Assembly: GCA_934446565.1 (NCBI GenBank)
Contig: CAKSEO010000005.1
Location: 19,678 to 83,677, forward strand
DNA: 64,000 nucleotides
Source of the DNA: an uncultured Oscillospiraceae bacterium
Lineage (GTDB): Bacteria > Bacillota > Clostridia > Oscillospirales > Ruminococcaceae
Reading direction: 5' to 3'
Of this stretch, positions 25,253-37,047 are shown one piece after another. The notes under the pieces are model-generated. The model ran no database searches. It worked only from the letters and a program-made list of their open reading frames with translations, and was not told where the DNA came from. Position 1 is the stretch's first letter; every line of letters begins with the position of its first letter. A program made the translations under genes and the position numbers.

Positions 25253-26752
25253 TCAGCCGTTGATTATCGAATCAATTACAGGCGAATACTCCGCGCTCAG
25301 CTTCGTGAACGACTCGCCGTGGAACATCGGGTCGAACAGGATAGTGTTGCAGATAGTCTTGAGGTCGTCGTTGAAGCCCCAGCAGTCGTCAAACGTGAAG
25401 CTGAACTTCGTGGGGTCCGTCATATCCTGCCACAGGTCGTACTGACGCTCGTCCCATACGAGCGCCCACTTCTGGAGCCCCTCATACTTGCCGCTGGTGA
25501 AGTAAACAGGCTCCGGGTTTACCGCTTCCTGCTTCTTCGTCGCGTTCACAGCCGGGTCGGTTTCGTATACGCGGCAGAGATTTATCCAGTCAAGCGCGCC
25601 CTTCTTGTTCTTCGCGCCCTTTGCGATGAGGTATCCGAACGTGTCGTACGCAATGTAGTACTTGTCAGACTGCGGGTCGCGCGGGAACGGTACGAACGCG
25701 AAATCCGACACCGTATTGCAGATGTCGTCCGCTGCGCCCGGCTTGTTCTGTATCTGACCTGCTGCCGCGCCGTAGGTCCACTCGGGGTTCATTCCCAGGA
25801 ACAGGATACGGTCGGAATTCTCAGCCCAGAGCTGCGGGGATACCCAGTCGCCTATCTCGCTCTGGTAGGTCAGGCCGTTTCTGTAGAGGTCTGCGCAGTA
25901 CTCCATCGCGCGGGATACGTTGATGTCGCTGATGTTGTTCTTCGCTGTGCCGTCCTCCTGAACCTTTACGAGCGAGGTTCCGGTGGTCGCAATGAAGCTC
26001 ATCGCGCCCTCGCCTGCGTAGCCGATGTGAGAGTCGTCAGCGTTGCACCAGTCGATGAGCAGCTGCTTGAACGTGTCCCAGGTCCACTGGTTGTTCATGT
26101 AGAGGTCGTAGGGGTCCTCCAGCGCGTATTCCTCCAGGGACTTGCGGTTGTAGTTCAGCGCAAAGTTCGTGGTTATGCGGTAGGGGTAGTAATAGTGCTT
26201 GCCCTTGTACGCGAAGCGCTCCGCAGTTTCAGCCATGCCCGACCACAGCGGGGAGGTCATGTCGATGTCGCCGTCGAGCGGCTCGTACATGTTCTTGCTC
26301 ATTCCCGTCGGGAAGGACTGCCACTCGTATCTTACGATATCCGGCGAATCGTCGGAAGATATCATCGTTGCGAGCTTCTCGAAGTAAGCCGCGCCGCTGG
26401 TGGTGGAAACATACTGGATGTCGCCGCCGTACAGCTCGCTGTTGAATATCTTGTACTGCTCGGACGCGCTGCCGTCGGTGATGAGGTCGTAGTAGCCCAG
26501 CCACACGATGGTGCCGCTGTTGCCGTCCGGAGTGTAGGCGTCGGTGCCGACTTCCTTTATCTCTGCGTCGGTGGGCGCGTTGTCGTCCGGGTCGGTGGTG
26601 GTCGTTGCGACTGTCGTTGTCACTGCCGGAGCGCCCGGTGTATTGCCGGAAGTGGCTCCGCTGGATACTGCGGCTTCCTCGTCGCAGGCGGTCAGGCTTA
26701 CCAGCATTGCCGCTGTCAGCACGCCGCTAAGTATTCTTTTAGATGTTGTCAT
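25253..26752 (-). CDS. Extracellular solute-binding lipoprotein (ABC sugar transporter family 1)
   Basis: A 499-residue secreted lipoprotein. The signal ends in the lipobox LTAC (about residues 20-23), so Cys is lipidated. A Ser/Thr/Pro-rich linker (about 25-60) leads to a type-I solute-binding fold with the family landmarks GTIVWLGYYD, EKLATMISSDDSPDIV, YYPYRITTNFALNYNRK and WTWDTFKQLLIDW. Such proteins present oligosaccharides to MalFG-type permeases, but no permease or ATPase genes are in the window. The start at 26752 follows AGGAGG; the longer ORF is part of an upstream repeat element. It has its own catabolite-control-like promoter and follows the two beta-galactosidases, so a beta-galactoside ligand is a reasonable inference. 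Confidence 0.9.
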   Translation of the reverse strand: MTTSKRILSGVLTAAMLVSLTACDEEAAVSSGATSGNTPGAPAVTTTVATTTTDPDDNAPTDAEIKEVGTDAYTPDGNSGTIVWLGYYDLITDGSASEQYKIFNSELYGGDIQYVSTTSGAAYFEKLATMISSDDSPDIVRYEWQSFPTGMSKNMYEPLDGDIDMTSPLWSGMAETAERFAYKGKHYYYPYRITTNFALNYNRKSLEEYALEDPYDLYMNNQWTWDTFKQLLIDWCNADDSHIGYAGEGAMSFIATTGTSLVKVQEDGTAKNNISDINVSRAMEYCADLYRNGLTYQSEIGDWVSPQLWAENSDRILFLGMNPEWTYGAAAGQIQNKPGAADDICNTVSDFAFVPFPRDPQSDKYYIAYDTFGYLIAKGAKNKKGALDWINLCRVYETDPAVNATKKQEAVNPEPVYFTSGKYEGLQKWALVWDERQYDLWQDMTDPTKFSFTFDDCWGFNDDLKTICNTILFDPMFHGESFTKLSAEYSPVIDSIING

Positions 26753-26773
26753 TGATTTCCTCCTGATTTTAAT

Positions 26774-26897
26774 GGTCACCTCTAAAATCCGGTTTGAAAA
26801 GGGAAAATTGGCAGAGTGCGCCGAATGCGAGAAGGTTTGACGAAGCAGGCGGCGTGCTATGCTCATTTTCACTCAAGCGAGGTTTTTAGAGTTGACC
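26774..26897. repeat. 124-bp inverted-repeat element in the leader of the binding-protein gene
   Basis: The ends GGTCACCTCTAAAA (26774) and, reversed, GGTCAACTCTAAAA (26897) form a near-perfect 14-bp terminal inverted repeat. The interior continues to pair imperfectly for much of its length. It lies between the predicted transcription start (~26922) and the ribosome binding site, so it becomes part of the 5' untranslated RNA. It encodes no plausible protein. It looks like a transposase-less mobile palindrome and could double as an mRNA leader structure. Confidence 0.65.
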
Positions 26898-26915
26898 TAT
26901 ATGATGTCATCATCA

Positions 26916-26957
26916 AGATAACGTTTACATTATACACCTTTCCGAAGAAAAATGCAA
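26916..26957 (-). promoter_or_regulatory. Promoter with LacI/CcpA-type operator for the binding-protein gene
   Basis: On the minus strand TTGCAT (26952-26957) and TATAAT (26929-26934) are 17 bases apart. Directly downstream, TGTAAACGTTATCT (26916-26929) matches the cre/LacI-family pattern TGnAAnCGnTnnCA at 13 of 14 informative or free positions (last base differs) and overlaps the expected transcription start, the position of a repressor site. Confidence 0.7.
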
Positions 26958-26972
26958 GTAAAAATCAGGTAA

Positions 26973-29900
26973 TTACTTAATAAATCTAAAAAATTTAAAA
27001 TCAAAGTCGCTGCCCGGGAGGAACGTGAAGCTTATTTTCTGCTTTCCGGAAACGCCCTCCAGCGGGAATTCCCGCTCGACATAGCTGTCCTCGCCGTCCG
27101 TGCGGAACTCGCAGAGAATGCGCTGACCCTCCCCAGTGGTGAGGTGAATGCTGTTCAGCGGCAGCGGGGAACGTCCGCAGATGACGAGCTTTGCGGGCCG
27201 CTCATCCGTGAAGTCGAACTCGCCGAAGTCGAGCACCACGTTGTTGCCGATACCGGTCACCTCGTCGCCGCTCCGCGTGAATTTGTCGCCGTATATCTGC
27301 TCCGCCCGGGCTGCGTAATTCTCCGCGAACTCACGGTGCGAACGCTCGAACGAGAATCCGCTCATCTGGTAGCCGCAGTCGGTCATCATGCAGACAGTGT
27401 GAACTCCGCGCAGCTTCTTCGACAGCCTGTAGGTTTCCGGAATGAATACCATCCAGTCGGGCTTCTCGTGGTAGGTGAACTCGCCGAGCAGCTCGCCCTC
27501 ACCGGGAATGCCGTCGTATATCCACAGCTTCACGGGGTCGAGGGTGTTCGCCCATATCGCGACGGTCACGGTATCGGAGCCCTCCGCGCCGAAGTCAACG
27601 TTATCATACGCCGCCCAGGACTTTCCGCCGAACGCGAAGCCGACTCCCCTGTTGACGCCGCTGCAAATATTCTCGCTCGCCCTGGAGTAAAGCCCGCCCG
27701 GCACGAATCCGTACGGGTCGATGAACGCCGCGCCCAGCCCGCTCGCAGTGAACGGCAGTACCGACAGGATGTGCACCCGCTCCGTTCCGTTCTTGCAGAG
27801 CGCGCGGAGGTAAAATTCGCCGTCGCCCTTGGCGCGGACGGTGACGGTGCCGTCGGCGTTCACCGCGCAGTCCGCGATGTTGGTGACTATACCGGTGATG
27901 TTGGTCACGCGGTACTCTATCTCCCCCGCCATGTCCGCGTTCGCCGGGAATATCAGCGTTTTCACGGTTATCTCGCGGCGGTCGGGTGTGAACTCCAGCG
28001 AATCTGCCAGCAGCTCCACCTTGCGGACGGGGATTTCGTCGTCCCTGCCGCACTCGGTGGGCGCGAAAGTCAGCGTTTCGTTGCAGGAAACGCCGCTTTC
28101 GTGCTCCGCCGTTTCCGCTTTCAGCGTTACCGCGCAGTCGGGAAGCCCCGGGGACTGCAATATCACGCGGATGTCTCCGGCTTCCTCGGTCGCGCCTATC
28201 ACCGCCAGCAGCCTGCCGGAAAACAGCCTGCGGGACGTCCCCTTGTACTGGTCGTAATCGGTGCTGTCGCCGTTGTCAAGCCCCATCAGCCTGCCCGCGC
28301 CCTCTACCGTGACGTTCACCCGGTTGGCTGCGTTGGCGCAGAACGTTCCGTTCTCGTCGTACGCCGCTATCTCCAGGTATATCAGGTCGCTTCCGTCTGC
28401 GCGGATAACCGTCTTGTCCGGGACTGCCTCCAGCCTTACCGCGTCGCCGAACGAGCGCGTGACGTCCTCGGCGATGATACTGCCGTTTTCATCATACGCC
28501 AGGGCTTTCAGCTCCCCCTTGTGGTAGGGGATAATGTAGTCGGCGGTGAGCTTCTGACCGTGCGCGTGGTCGATGTCGAACGCGCCCTGGGAGGTTCCGT
28601 TCAGGAACAGCTCGACCCGCGGCGCGTTGGAGCACACTCTCACGTCTATCGGCTGACCCTCGTTGAAATCCCAGTGCGGGAAAATGTGCACGAACGGCGA
28701 CTTCTTGCAGTCCGTCCACTCCGCGCGGAAAACGTAGGCGCTGTCCTTGGGGAAACCTGCGGTATCGTACTGCCCGAAGTAGGAATTCTTCGTGCTGTAC
28801 GGGGTCGGCTCGCCGATGTAGTCGAAGCCCGTCCAGATGAACTGACCCGCGCAGAATTCCGCGTCGCGGTCCTTTATAATGCAGTCCTCGGTGTTTTTCG
28901 CGCCCCAGCCGGTGCAGCTGTTGCCCACCGAGGAGCACTGCTCGTCGTCGTCCGCAAGGACGGTCTGGGAAAGCGGGAAGTGGTAGATACCGCGGCTCTG
29001 TACCACCGAAGCGGTCTCGCTGCCGTATATCGCCCAGTCCGGGTGAGCCTTGTGGTGCTCCTCGTAGAGCCGCTCGCCGTAGTTGTAACCCACCAGCTTG
29101 AGAATATCCGCGCATTTCTGTCCGTTCTCCCACTGCATGTAGTTCGAGCCGAACGTCGCATGACCGTTGCCGTTCGGGTCGTGGAGCTTCACCAGCCGCT
29201 TCAGCAGCGATGTTACCTCCTGACCGCGCTCGTCCGCGTGGGTGTCGAATATCTCGTTGCCTACGCTCCAGCCGATGACGGAGGGGTGATTGCGGTCGCG
29301 GCGTACCCAGGAAGCGACGTCCCTTTCCACCCACTCGTCAAAGAACCGCGCGTAGTCGTAGTCGGTCTTGCTGCGCTCCCACATGTCGAATCCCTCGGAG
29401 AGCACCAGCATGCCGAATTCGTCCGCAAGCTCCATGAACTCCTGCGCCGGCATGTTGTGGGATGTCCTTATCGCGTTAACGCCCATCTCGCGGAGCTTTG
29501 TGAATCTGCGGAGTATCGCCGCGCGGTTGGAAACAGCGCCCAGGCAGCCGTTGTCGTGATGCTCGCAGGAACCATGCAGCTTTACATGCCGCCCGTTGAG
29601 CAGGAATCCCCGGTCGGCGGTGAACTCCGCAGTGCGGAATCCGAAGCGCTGGGAAACGCGCTGAACGATGTCCCCACCGCAGACTATCTCGGACACCAGC
29701 GTGTACAGATTCGGGGATTCAATATCCCACAGCGCCGGGGAATCCACGCGCAGCGCCTGCGCCGTCACGGAGTACGCCGCGCCATCCACGCGCACCGCCC
29801 CGGGAATGCAGGAAGCGTCCGCCGCGCAGGCGTCGGATTCCGCCGAAGCGACCGCTTTGCCGGAGGGGTCGAGCACCGTCTGGCGGAGCCGCGTCCCCGC

Positions 29901-30449
29901 GACTGGAGTTCCCTCCGGGCGCAGCACCTCGGAGGTGACGTTCACGTTCCAGGATTCGCCGCGCTTTTCGGTGGAGATGTACACGCCGTCGTTCCCGAAG
30001 CGGGTTTCCGGGGATTCGCACAGCCAGACGTTACGGTAGATTCCCGCGCCGGAGTACCAGCGGGAGTTCGGAGCGTGGTGGTCTACGCGCACCAGTATCG
30101 TATTTTCGCCGTCCGCGACAAGGTCGGTCACGTCAAACTGGAACGCGGAATAGCCGTACTTCCACTCGCCTGCGGGCTTTCCGTTGACGTAAACGCGGGA
30201 ATCCATGTAAACTCCGTCGAACCGGATATAGGTGCGCACGCCGGGCTTCTTCGCGTAGGTGAATACCTTTCTGTACCATCCGGTGGAGGTTTCGTAGAGG
30301 TTATTCGTGTTGTATATCAGCCAGTCATGCGGGAGGTCTACCGGCTTAAAGCCGAGGTTCTCGGAGTATTCCGCACCGAACGGGGCTTTGTGAAATTCCC
30401 AGCCGTTGCAGAAAAGCTGACGGTTATTGTAGGTATCGCAAAAACTCAT
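26973..30449 (-). CDS. Glycoside hydrolase family 2 beta-galactosidase (multidomain, DUF4982 type)
   Basis: A 1158-residue cytoplasmic enzyme without signal peptide. The sugar-binding jelly-roll domain (about 1-170) starts MSFCDTYNNRQLFCNGWEFH; an Ig-like GH2 domain follows, then the TIM barrel with acid/base Glu in VIGWSVGNEIFD and nucleophile Glu in AIYGSETASVVQS. After the barrel come a DUF4982-like beta-sandwich (about 590-700), an Ig-like unit, and further C-terminal beta domains that may bind carbohydrate. The start at 30449 is selected by AAGGAG; the gene begins 1 base after the upstream lacZ stop, so the two are translationally coupled. Likely substrates are beta-galactosides; a related beta-glucuronidase or mannosidase cannot be excluded. 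Confidence 0.9.
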   Translation of the reverse strand: MSFCDTYNNRQLFCNGWEFHKAPFGAEYSENLGFKPVDLPHDWLIYNTNNLYETSTGWYRKVFTYAKKPGVRTYIRFDGVYMDSRVYVNGKPAGEWKYGYSAFQFDVTDLVADGENTILVRVDHHAPNSRWYSGAGIYRNVWLCESPETRFGNDGVYISTEKRGESWNVNVTSEVLRPEGTPVAGTRLRQTVLDPSGKAVASAESDACAADASCIPGAVRVDGAAYSVTAQALRVDSPALWDIESPNLYTLVSEIVCGGDIVQRVSQRFGFRTAEFTADRGFLLNGRHVKLHGSCEHHDNGCLGAVSNRAAILRRFTKLREMGVNAIRTSHNMPAQEFMELADEFGMLVLSEGFDMWERSKTDYDYARFFDEWVERDVASWVRRDRNHPSVIGWSVGNEIFDTHADERGQEVTSLLKRLVKLHDPNGNGHATFGSNYMQWENGQKCADILKLVGYNYGERLYEEHHKAHPDWAIYGSETASVVQSRGIYHFPLSQTVLADDDEQCSSVGNSCTGWGAKNTEDCIIKDRDAEFCAGQFIWTGFDYIGEPTPYSTKNSYFGQYDTAGFPKDSAYVFRAEWTDCKKSPFVHIFPHWDFNEGQPIDVRVCSNAPRVELFLNGTSQGAFDIDHAHGQKLTADYIIPYHKGELKALAYDENGSIIAEDVTRSFGDAVRLEAVPDKTVIRADGSDLIYLEIAAYDENGTFCANAANRVNVTVEGAGRLMGLDNGDSTDYDQYKGTSRRLFSGRLLAVIGATEEAGDIRVILQSPGLPDCAVTLKAETAEHESGVSCNETLTFAPTECGRDDEIPVRKVELLADSLEFTPDRREITVKTLIFPANADMAGEIEYRVTNITGIVTNIADCAVNADGTVTVRAKGDGEFYLRALCKNGTERVHILSVLPFTASGLGAAFIDPYGFVPGGLYSRASENICSGVNRGVGFAFGGKSWAAYDNVDFGAEGSDTVTVAIWANTLDPVKLWIYDGIPGEGELLGEFTYHEKPDWMVFIPETYRLSKKLRGVHTVCMMTDCGYQMSGFSFERSHREFAENYAARAEQIYGDKFTRSGDEVTGIGNNVVLDFGEFDFTDERPAKLVICGRSPLPLNSIHLTTGEGQRILCEFRTDGEDSYVEREFPLEGVSGKQKISFTFLPGSDFDFKFFRFIK

Positions 30450-30450
30450 G

Positions 30451-33529
<3,079 letters not shown>

Positions 33530-33543
33530 TATCTTGTAACAAT

Positions 33544-34374
33544 ATGAATATCGGAGTTGATTTTTTGGTTTATTCGGATTACCCTATTCTCAGAGACGAG
33601 CAGAAACTCCCGCTGTTCCTGCTGAACATGGGACTGCACCTGTGTCAGGATCACGTTATCCGCCCGGAGGGTCACAGCTCGCCGCAGATACTTTTCTGCA
33701 CCCGGGGCAGCGGCACGCTCGTCGTGGACGGCAGGAAATTCGCCGTCCCGGCGTGCTCTGCGATATTCCTCCCGGCGGCTTATCCGCACGAATACTACGC
33801 AAACGAGGACGTCTGGGACATACACTGGGTCGTGCCGGGAGGGTACGCCGCCGAGGATATTCTAAGGCAGTTCGGGCTGGAAAGCCCCATGGTCTGCGAG
33901 CTCAGCGACACCCGCATGCTGGAGCACATCTTCCGGAAAATGCACGACGCGATACGCGCGGACAGCTTCTTCGGGAACTACAGAGCCTCCGGTTATTTGT
34001 ATGATTTTCTTATCGAGCTGTACCACATAATCTCCGCCAAGGGGACTTCCGGCGCGCCCGCTCCGGCGCTGATGAGGGCGCTCGACCTTATAAACGGGAA
34101 TTTCGCACAGCCACTCGGAATGGCGGAGCTGTGCGCCGCGGCGGGGGTCTCCAGCCAGCATCTGTGCCTGCTTTTCCGCACCACGCTCGGACTGCGCCCG
34201 ATGGAGTACATCGCCCGGCGGCGTATCCAGGAAGCCAAGGCACTGCTGACCTCCACCAGCCTCAGCGTCGGCAAGATAGCGGAGCAGTCCGGATTCGGCT
34301 CGGAGAGCTACTTCTGCAAGCTTTTCCGGAAATACGAGGGGATAACCCCCACATCTTTCCGCAATACAAAATAA
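33544..34374 (+). CDS. AraC family transcriptional regulator
   Basis: A 276-residue regulator. The N-terminal half is a cupin-like effector domain with HSSPQILFCTRGSGTLVVDG and AIFLPAAYPHEYY; the C-terminal ~100 residues hold two helix-turn-helix units, from FAQPLGMAELCAAAGVSSQHL and from TSLSVGKIAEQSGFGSESYF to FRKYEGITPTSFR. It probably controls the divergent lacZ operon in response to a sugar. The ATG at 33544 is chosen because the earlier ATG at 33520 lies inside the promoter; no ribosome binding site precedes 33544 and the predicted leader is only about 8 bases, so translation may be near-leaderless. Its stop codon lies in the 6-bp repeat flanking element 34376-34562. Confidence 0.92.
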   Translation: MNIGVDFLVYSDYPILRDEQKLPLFLLNMGLHLCQDHVIRPEGHSSPQILFCTRGSGTLVVDGRKFAVPACSAIFLPAAYPHEYYANEDVWDIHWVVPGGYAAEDILRQFGLESPMVCELSDTRMLEHIFRKMHDAIRADSFFGNYRASGYLYDFLIELYHIISAKGTSGAPAPALMRALDLINGNFAQPLGMAELCAAAGVSSQHLCLLFRTTLGLRPMEYIARRRIQEAKALLTSTSLSVGKIAEQSGFGSESYFCKLFRKYEGITPTSFRNTK

Positions 34375-34375
34375 C

Positions 34376-34562
34376 CAGACCGTCGAAAAAGTCACTAAAG
34401 TGACTTTTCCGCCGAACATCCGCCCCACGCGCACAGCGTAAGGCGTAGCCGTCGCCTAGACACTTGTGCGGATAGAAGTGTTTTTTGCCCCGGGAAACCC
34501 GGAGCAAAAAACAGATTTCAAAAGCCCGCTTCGCGGGCAAATTCGATTTTTTCGACAAGCTG
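34376..34562. repeat. 187-bp hairpin-rich MITE-like element, third family member
   Basis: The ends are CAGACCGTCGAAAAA and (reversed) CAGCTTGTCGAAAAA, the same termini as the elements at 8908-9038 and 56474-56604, but the interior differs. The 6-bp direct repeat AATAAC flanks it exactly (34370-34375 and 34563-34568), as left by a transposase. Inside are several perfect hairpins: AAAAGTCACT/AGTGACTTTT (34387-34408), GTTTTTTGC..GCAAAAAAC with a CCCGG/CCGGG core (34480-34512) and GCCCGC/GCGGGC (34524-34538). No coding potential is seen. Confidence 0.85.
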
Positions 34563-34583
34563 AATAACCTCGCAATCCCGGAC

Positions 34584-34612
34584 TTGATTATTGCGCCGGA
34601 TTATGCTATAAT
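34584..34612 (+). promoter_or_regulatory. Promoter of the TAXI-gltS operon
   Basis: TTGATT (34584-34589) and TATAAT (34607-34612) with a 17-base spacer, 25 bases before the expected ribosome binding site GAAAGGA. Confidence 0.75.
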
Positions 34613-34643
34613 GATATGATGACGCTAAGAAAGGAACGATAGA

Positions 34644-35636
34644 ATGAATATAAAGAAACTGCTGCTTTCTGCGGCGGCTGTGCTTCTTTCGCTGACGGTG
34701 CTGTGCTCCTGCGGGGAAAACGCGGAGCTGCGGCTCGGCACGGGCAATCCCGGCGGTATCTACTACGCCTACGGCACTATGCTCCGGGAGCTCGACGACT
34801 GCGGCCTGAACGTCAAGAAAACCGAGGGCTCCCGCGCCAACATGCGGCTCATGAGCGAGGGCTTCCTCGACCTTGCGATCGTGCAGAGCGACGTGCTTTA
34901 CGAGGCGGTCAGCGGCACCGGCGCTTTCGAGGGGAATCCGGTCAACAACGTCAGAGCCGTCGCGGGGCTTTACTACGAGTACTTCCAGATAGTGACATGC
35001 AGCGATTCCGGGATAGTCGCCATAGCCGACCTGAAAGGGCGGAAGATCTCCGTAGGCGAGGAGGGCTCCGGAGTTGCGAAAAACGCGGAGTACCTGCTGC
35101 TTTCCGCGGGCATCCCCTACAGCTCCGTTGAGACGGTGAACATGTCCTACGCGGAATCCGCCGCCGCCCTCGAAAGCGGCGAGATAGACGCGTTCTTCGC
35201 CATACTCGGCGCGCCAGCGACCGTGATAACCGAGCTCGCTCAGAATTCCGCCATCGCGTTCATCCCGCTGGACGAGCGCACCGTTGCCGCAATGACCGAG
35301 CTTTACTCCGGCTACTACGCTGCGGCTATCCCCGCCGGTACATACGCCGGGCAGTCCGATGAGATTCCCACCGTCGGCGTGAAGGCAGTGCTGACTGCGA
35401 ACAGCCGCGTCAGCAGCGAGAGCGTCCGCGCAGTCACCGCGGTGCTTTTCGAGAAAGCCGACGACCTGAAATACACCATGACCGTTCCCGCGCCGGATAT
35501 CGAATTCGCCGTGACGGATATCCCCTGCCGCTTCCACCAGGGCGCGGCGGACTACTATTCCTGGAACGGCGTGTCCGTCAACACCGAGTCCGCTTCTTCG
35601 CCGGCTGGGCTGCTGCTTGCCGCGACCGGCGATTAA
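34644..35636 (+). CDS. TAXI family solute-binding lipoprotein
   Basis: A 330-residue exported lipoprotein: n-region KK, hydrophobic core, and lipobox-like LTVLCSC ending at about residue 24. The mature part starts LRLGTGNPGGIYYAYG, the hallmark of TAXI proteins, followed by SRANMRLMSEGFLDLAIVQSD and LKGRKISVGEEGSG. TAXI proteins bind glutamate, glutamine or organic acids and normally serve TRAP carriers of the DctQM type. None is encoded here; instead a GltS carrier follows 15 bases downstream. This strongly suggests the pair acts together on glutamate or a similar acid. Confidence 0.9.
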   Translation: MNIKKLLLSAAAVLLSLTVLCSCGENAELRLGTGNPGGIYYAYGTMLRELDDCGLNVKKTEGSRANMRLMSEGFLDLAIVQSDVLYEAVSGTGAFEGNPVNNVRAVAGLYYEYFQIVTCSDSGIVAIADLKGRKISVGEEGSGVAKNAEYLLLSAGIPYSSVETVNMSYAESAAALESGEIDAFFAILGAPATVITELAQNSAIAFIPLDERTVAAMTELYSGYYAAAIPAGTYAGQSDEIPTVGVKAVLTANSRVSSESVRAVTAVLFEKADDLKYTMTVPAPDIEFAVTDIPCRFHQGAADYYSWNGVSVNTESASSPAGLLLAATGD

Positions 35637-35651
35637 GGAGGTACTAAACTT

Positions 35652-36845
35652 TTGCACATACTTAATATCGACATGTATCAGACTCTCGCAGTCGCTGTGG
35701 GAGTGCTGTTTATCGGAGGTTTCCTCAAGAAGAAGATACGCATTCTCGAAACCTTCTGCATTCCCGCACCGGTCATCGGCGGTCTTATTTTCGCGCTGGT
35801 CTCCTGCCTGCTTTACGTCACCGGAGTCGTGGAATTCAACTTCGACGAAACGCTGAAAAACGTCTGCATGGTGATGTTCTTCACCTCGGTAGGATTCCAG
35901 GCTAGCCTCAAGGTGCTGAGAGCCGGCGGGCTCAGCCTCGTTATCTTCCTGGGCTGCCTGTTCGTGCTCATCGTGGTGCAGAACCTCGCGGCTGTCGGGC
36001 TTTCCGAGGTGCTGAACATCAGCCCGCTCATCGGGATGTGCACCGGCTCGATACCGATGGTCGGCGGTCACGGGACTTCCGGCGCGTTCGGTCCGGTGCT
36101 GGAGGACTTCGGCATCGAGGGCGCTACCACGTTCTGCACGGCCGCCGCAACGTTCGGACTTATCATCGGCTCGCTGATGGGCGGTCCGCTCGCACACCGC
36201 CTGATAATCCGCCACGACCTCATGAAGCACGTCGCAGCGGAGGACGCGACTATCCTCGCCGAGGAGGAGCAGAAACACCACCGGTCGGTCAGCATGTACG
36301 CTCCGGCGGCATATCAGATCGCCATCGCGATGGGTCTCGGCACGGTGGTCTCCTGGGCGCTTTCCCTCACCGGGATGACGTTCCCTATCTACATAGGCTC
36401 GATGATAGTTGCGGCGTTCATGCGCAACATCGACGAGTACACCGGCAAGCTCCACATCCACATGGGTGAGATAAACGACATCGGCGGTATCTGCCTGTCG
36501 CTGTTCCTTGGTATCGCGATGATAACGCTGAAGCTGTGGCAGCTCGCAGAGCTCGCGCTCCCGCTGGTGGTGCTGCTCGTGGCGCAGGTGATCATCATGG
36601 CGCTGTTCTCCTATTTCGTCGTGTTCAACGTCATGGGCAGGGACTACGACGCGGCGGTGCTCTCCGCGGGCGTCTGCGGCTTCGGAATGGGCGCTACGCC
36701 CAACGCGATGGCCAACATGCAGGCGATAACCGAGAAATTCGCGCCCTCCGTCAAGGCGTACCTGCTGGTGCCAATCGTCGGAAGTATGTTCGCGGATTTT
36801 ATCAACAGTCTGGTCATCACGTTCTTCATTAATTTCCTGAACTGA
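35652..36845 (+). CDS. gltS: Sodium/glutamate symporter (GltS family)
   Basis: A 397-residue secondary carrier of the GltS family with about ten to twelve membrane segments in two inverted halves. Typical motifs are IPAPVIGGLIFAL and the first pore signature MCTGSIPMVGGHGTSGAFGP; the second repeat has CGFGMGATPNAMANMQAIT. Members import glutamate with Na+. The start is a TTG at 35652 placed 9 bases after AAGGAGGT; the first ATG (35673) has no ribosome binding site. It sits between the TAXI lipoprotein and a 59-residue protein in one operon. Confidence 0.93.
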   Translation: MHILNIDMYQTLAVAVGVLFIGGFLKKKIRILETFCIPAPVIGGLIFALVSCLLYVTGVVEFNFDETLKNVCMVMFFTSVGFQASLKVLRAGGLSLVIFLGCLFVLIVVQNLAAVGLSEVLNISPLIGMCTGSIPMVGGHGTSGAFGPVLEDFGIEGATTFCTAAATFGLIIGSLMGGPLAHRLIIRHDLMKHVAAEDATILAEEEQKHHRSVSMYAPAAYQIAIAMGLGTVVSWALSLTGMTFPIYIGSMIVAAFMRNIDEYTGKLHIHMGEINDIGGICLSLFLGIAMITLKLWQLAELALPLVVLLVAQVIIMALFSYFVVFNVMGRDYDAAVLSAGVCGFGMGATPNAMANMQAITEKFAPSVKAYLLVPIVGSMFADFINSLVITFFINFLN

Positions 36846-36863
36846 CAGGATGGAGGTAGTTTT

Positions 36864-37043
36864 ATGAAAGACAAAAACAACAAGCTGGATTTCTTTTCGG
36901 AAAACCTGGCGTTCCCCGAGGTGCACGTCGATTCCCAGAAAAACGAGGACGACAACGAACCCGCCGCGCCCCACGGCGATGTTGCGATAGATAATCTCGC
37001 CGTCCCGGAGGTCAAAATAAAGGATAAGAAAAGGAACAAATAA
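36864..37043 (+). CDS. 59-residue hydrophilic protein downstream of gltS
   Basis: A small gene with a strong site (GGAGG, 8 bases before the ATG), 18 bases after gltS and before a strong terminator. The protein is charged, lacks membrane or signal segments, and has two similar halves around ENLAFPEVHVD and DNLAVPEVKIK. Its placement suggests a regulator or accessory of the carrier. I do not recognise a family. Confidence 0.75.
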   Translation: MKDKNNKLDFFSENLAFPEVHVDSQKNEDDNEPAAPHGDVAIDNLAVPEVKIKDKKRNK

Positions 37044-37047
37044 CACG

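Noticed and set aside
34480-34512. A strong hairpin after the AraC gene as its terminator
   Set aside because: On the plus strand the stem is followed by A, not T, and it lies inside a mobile palindromic element.
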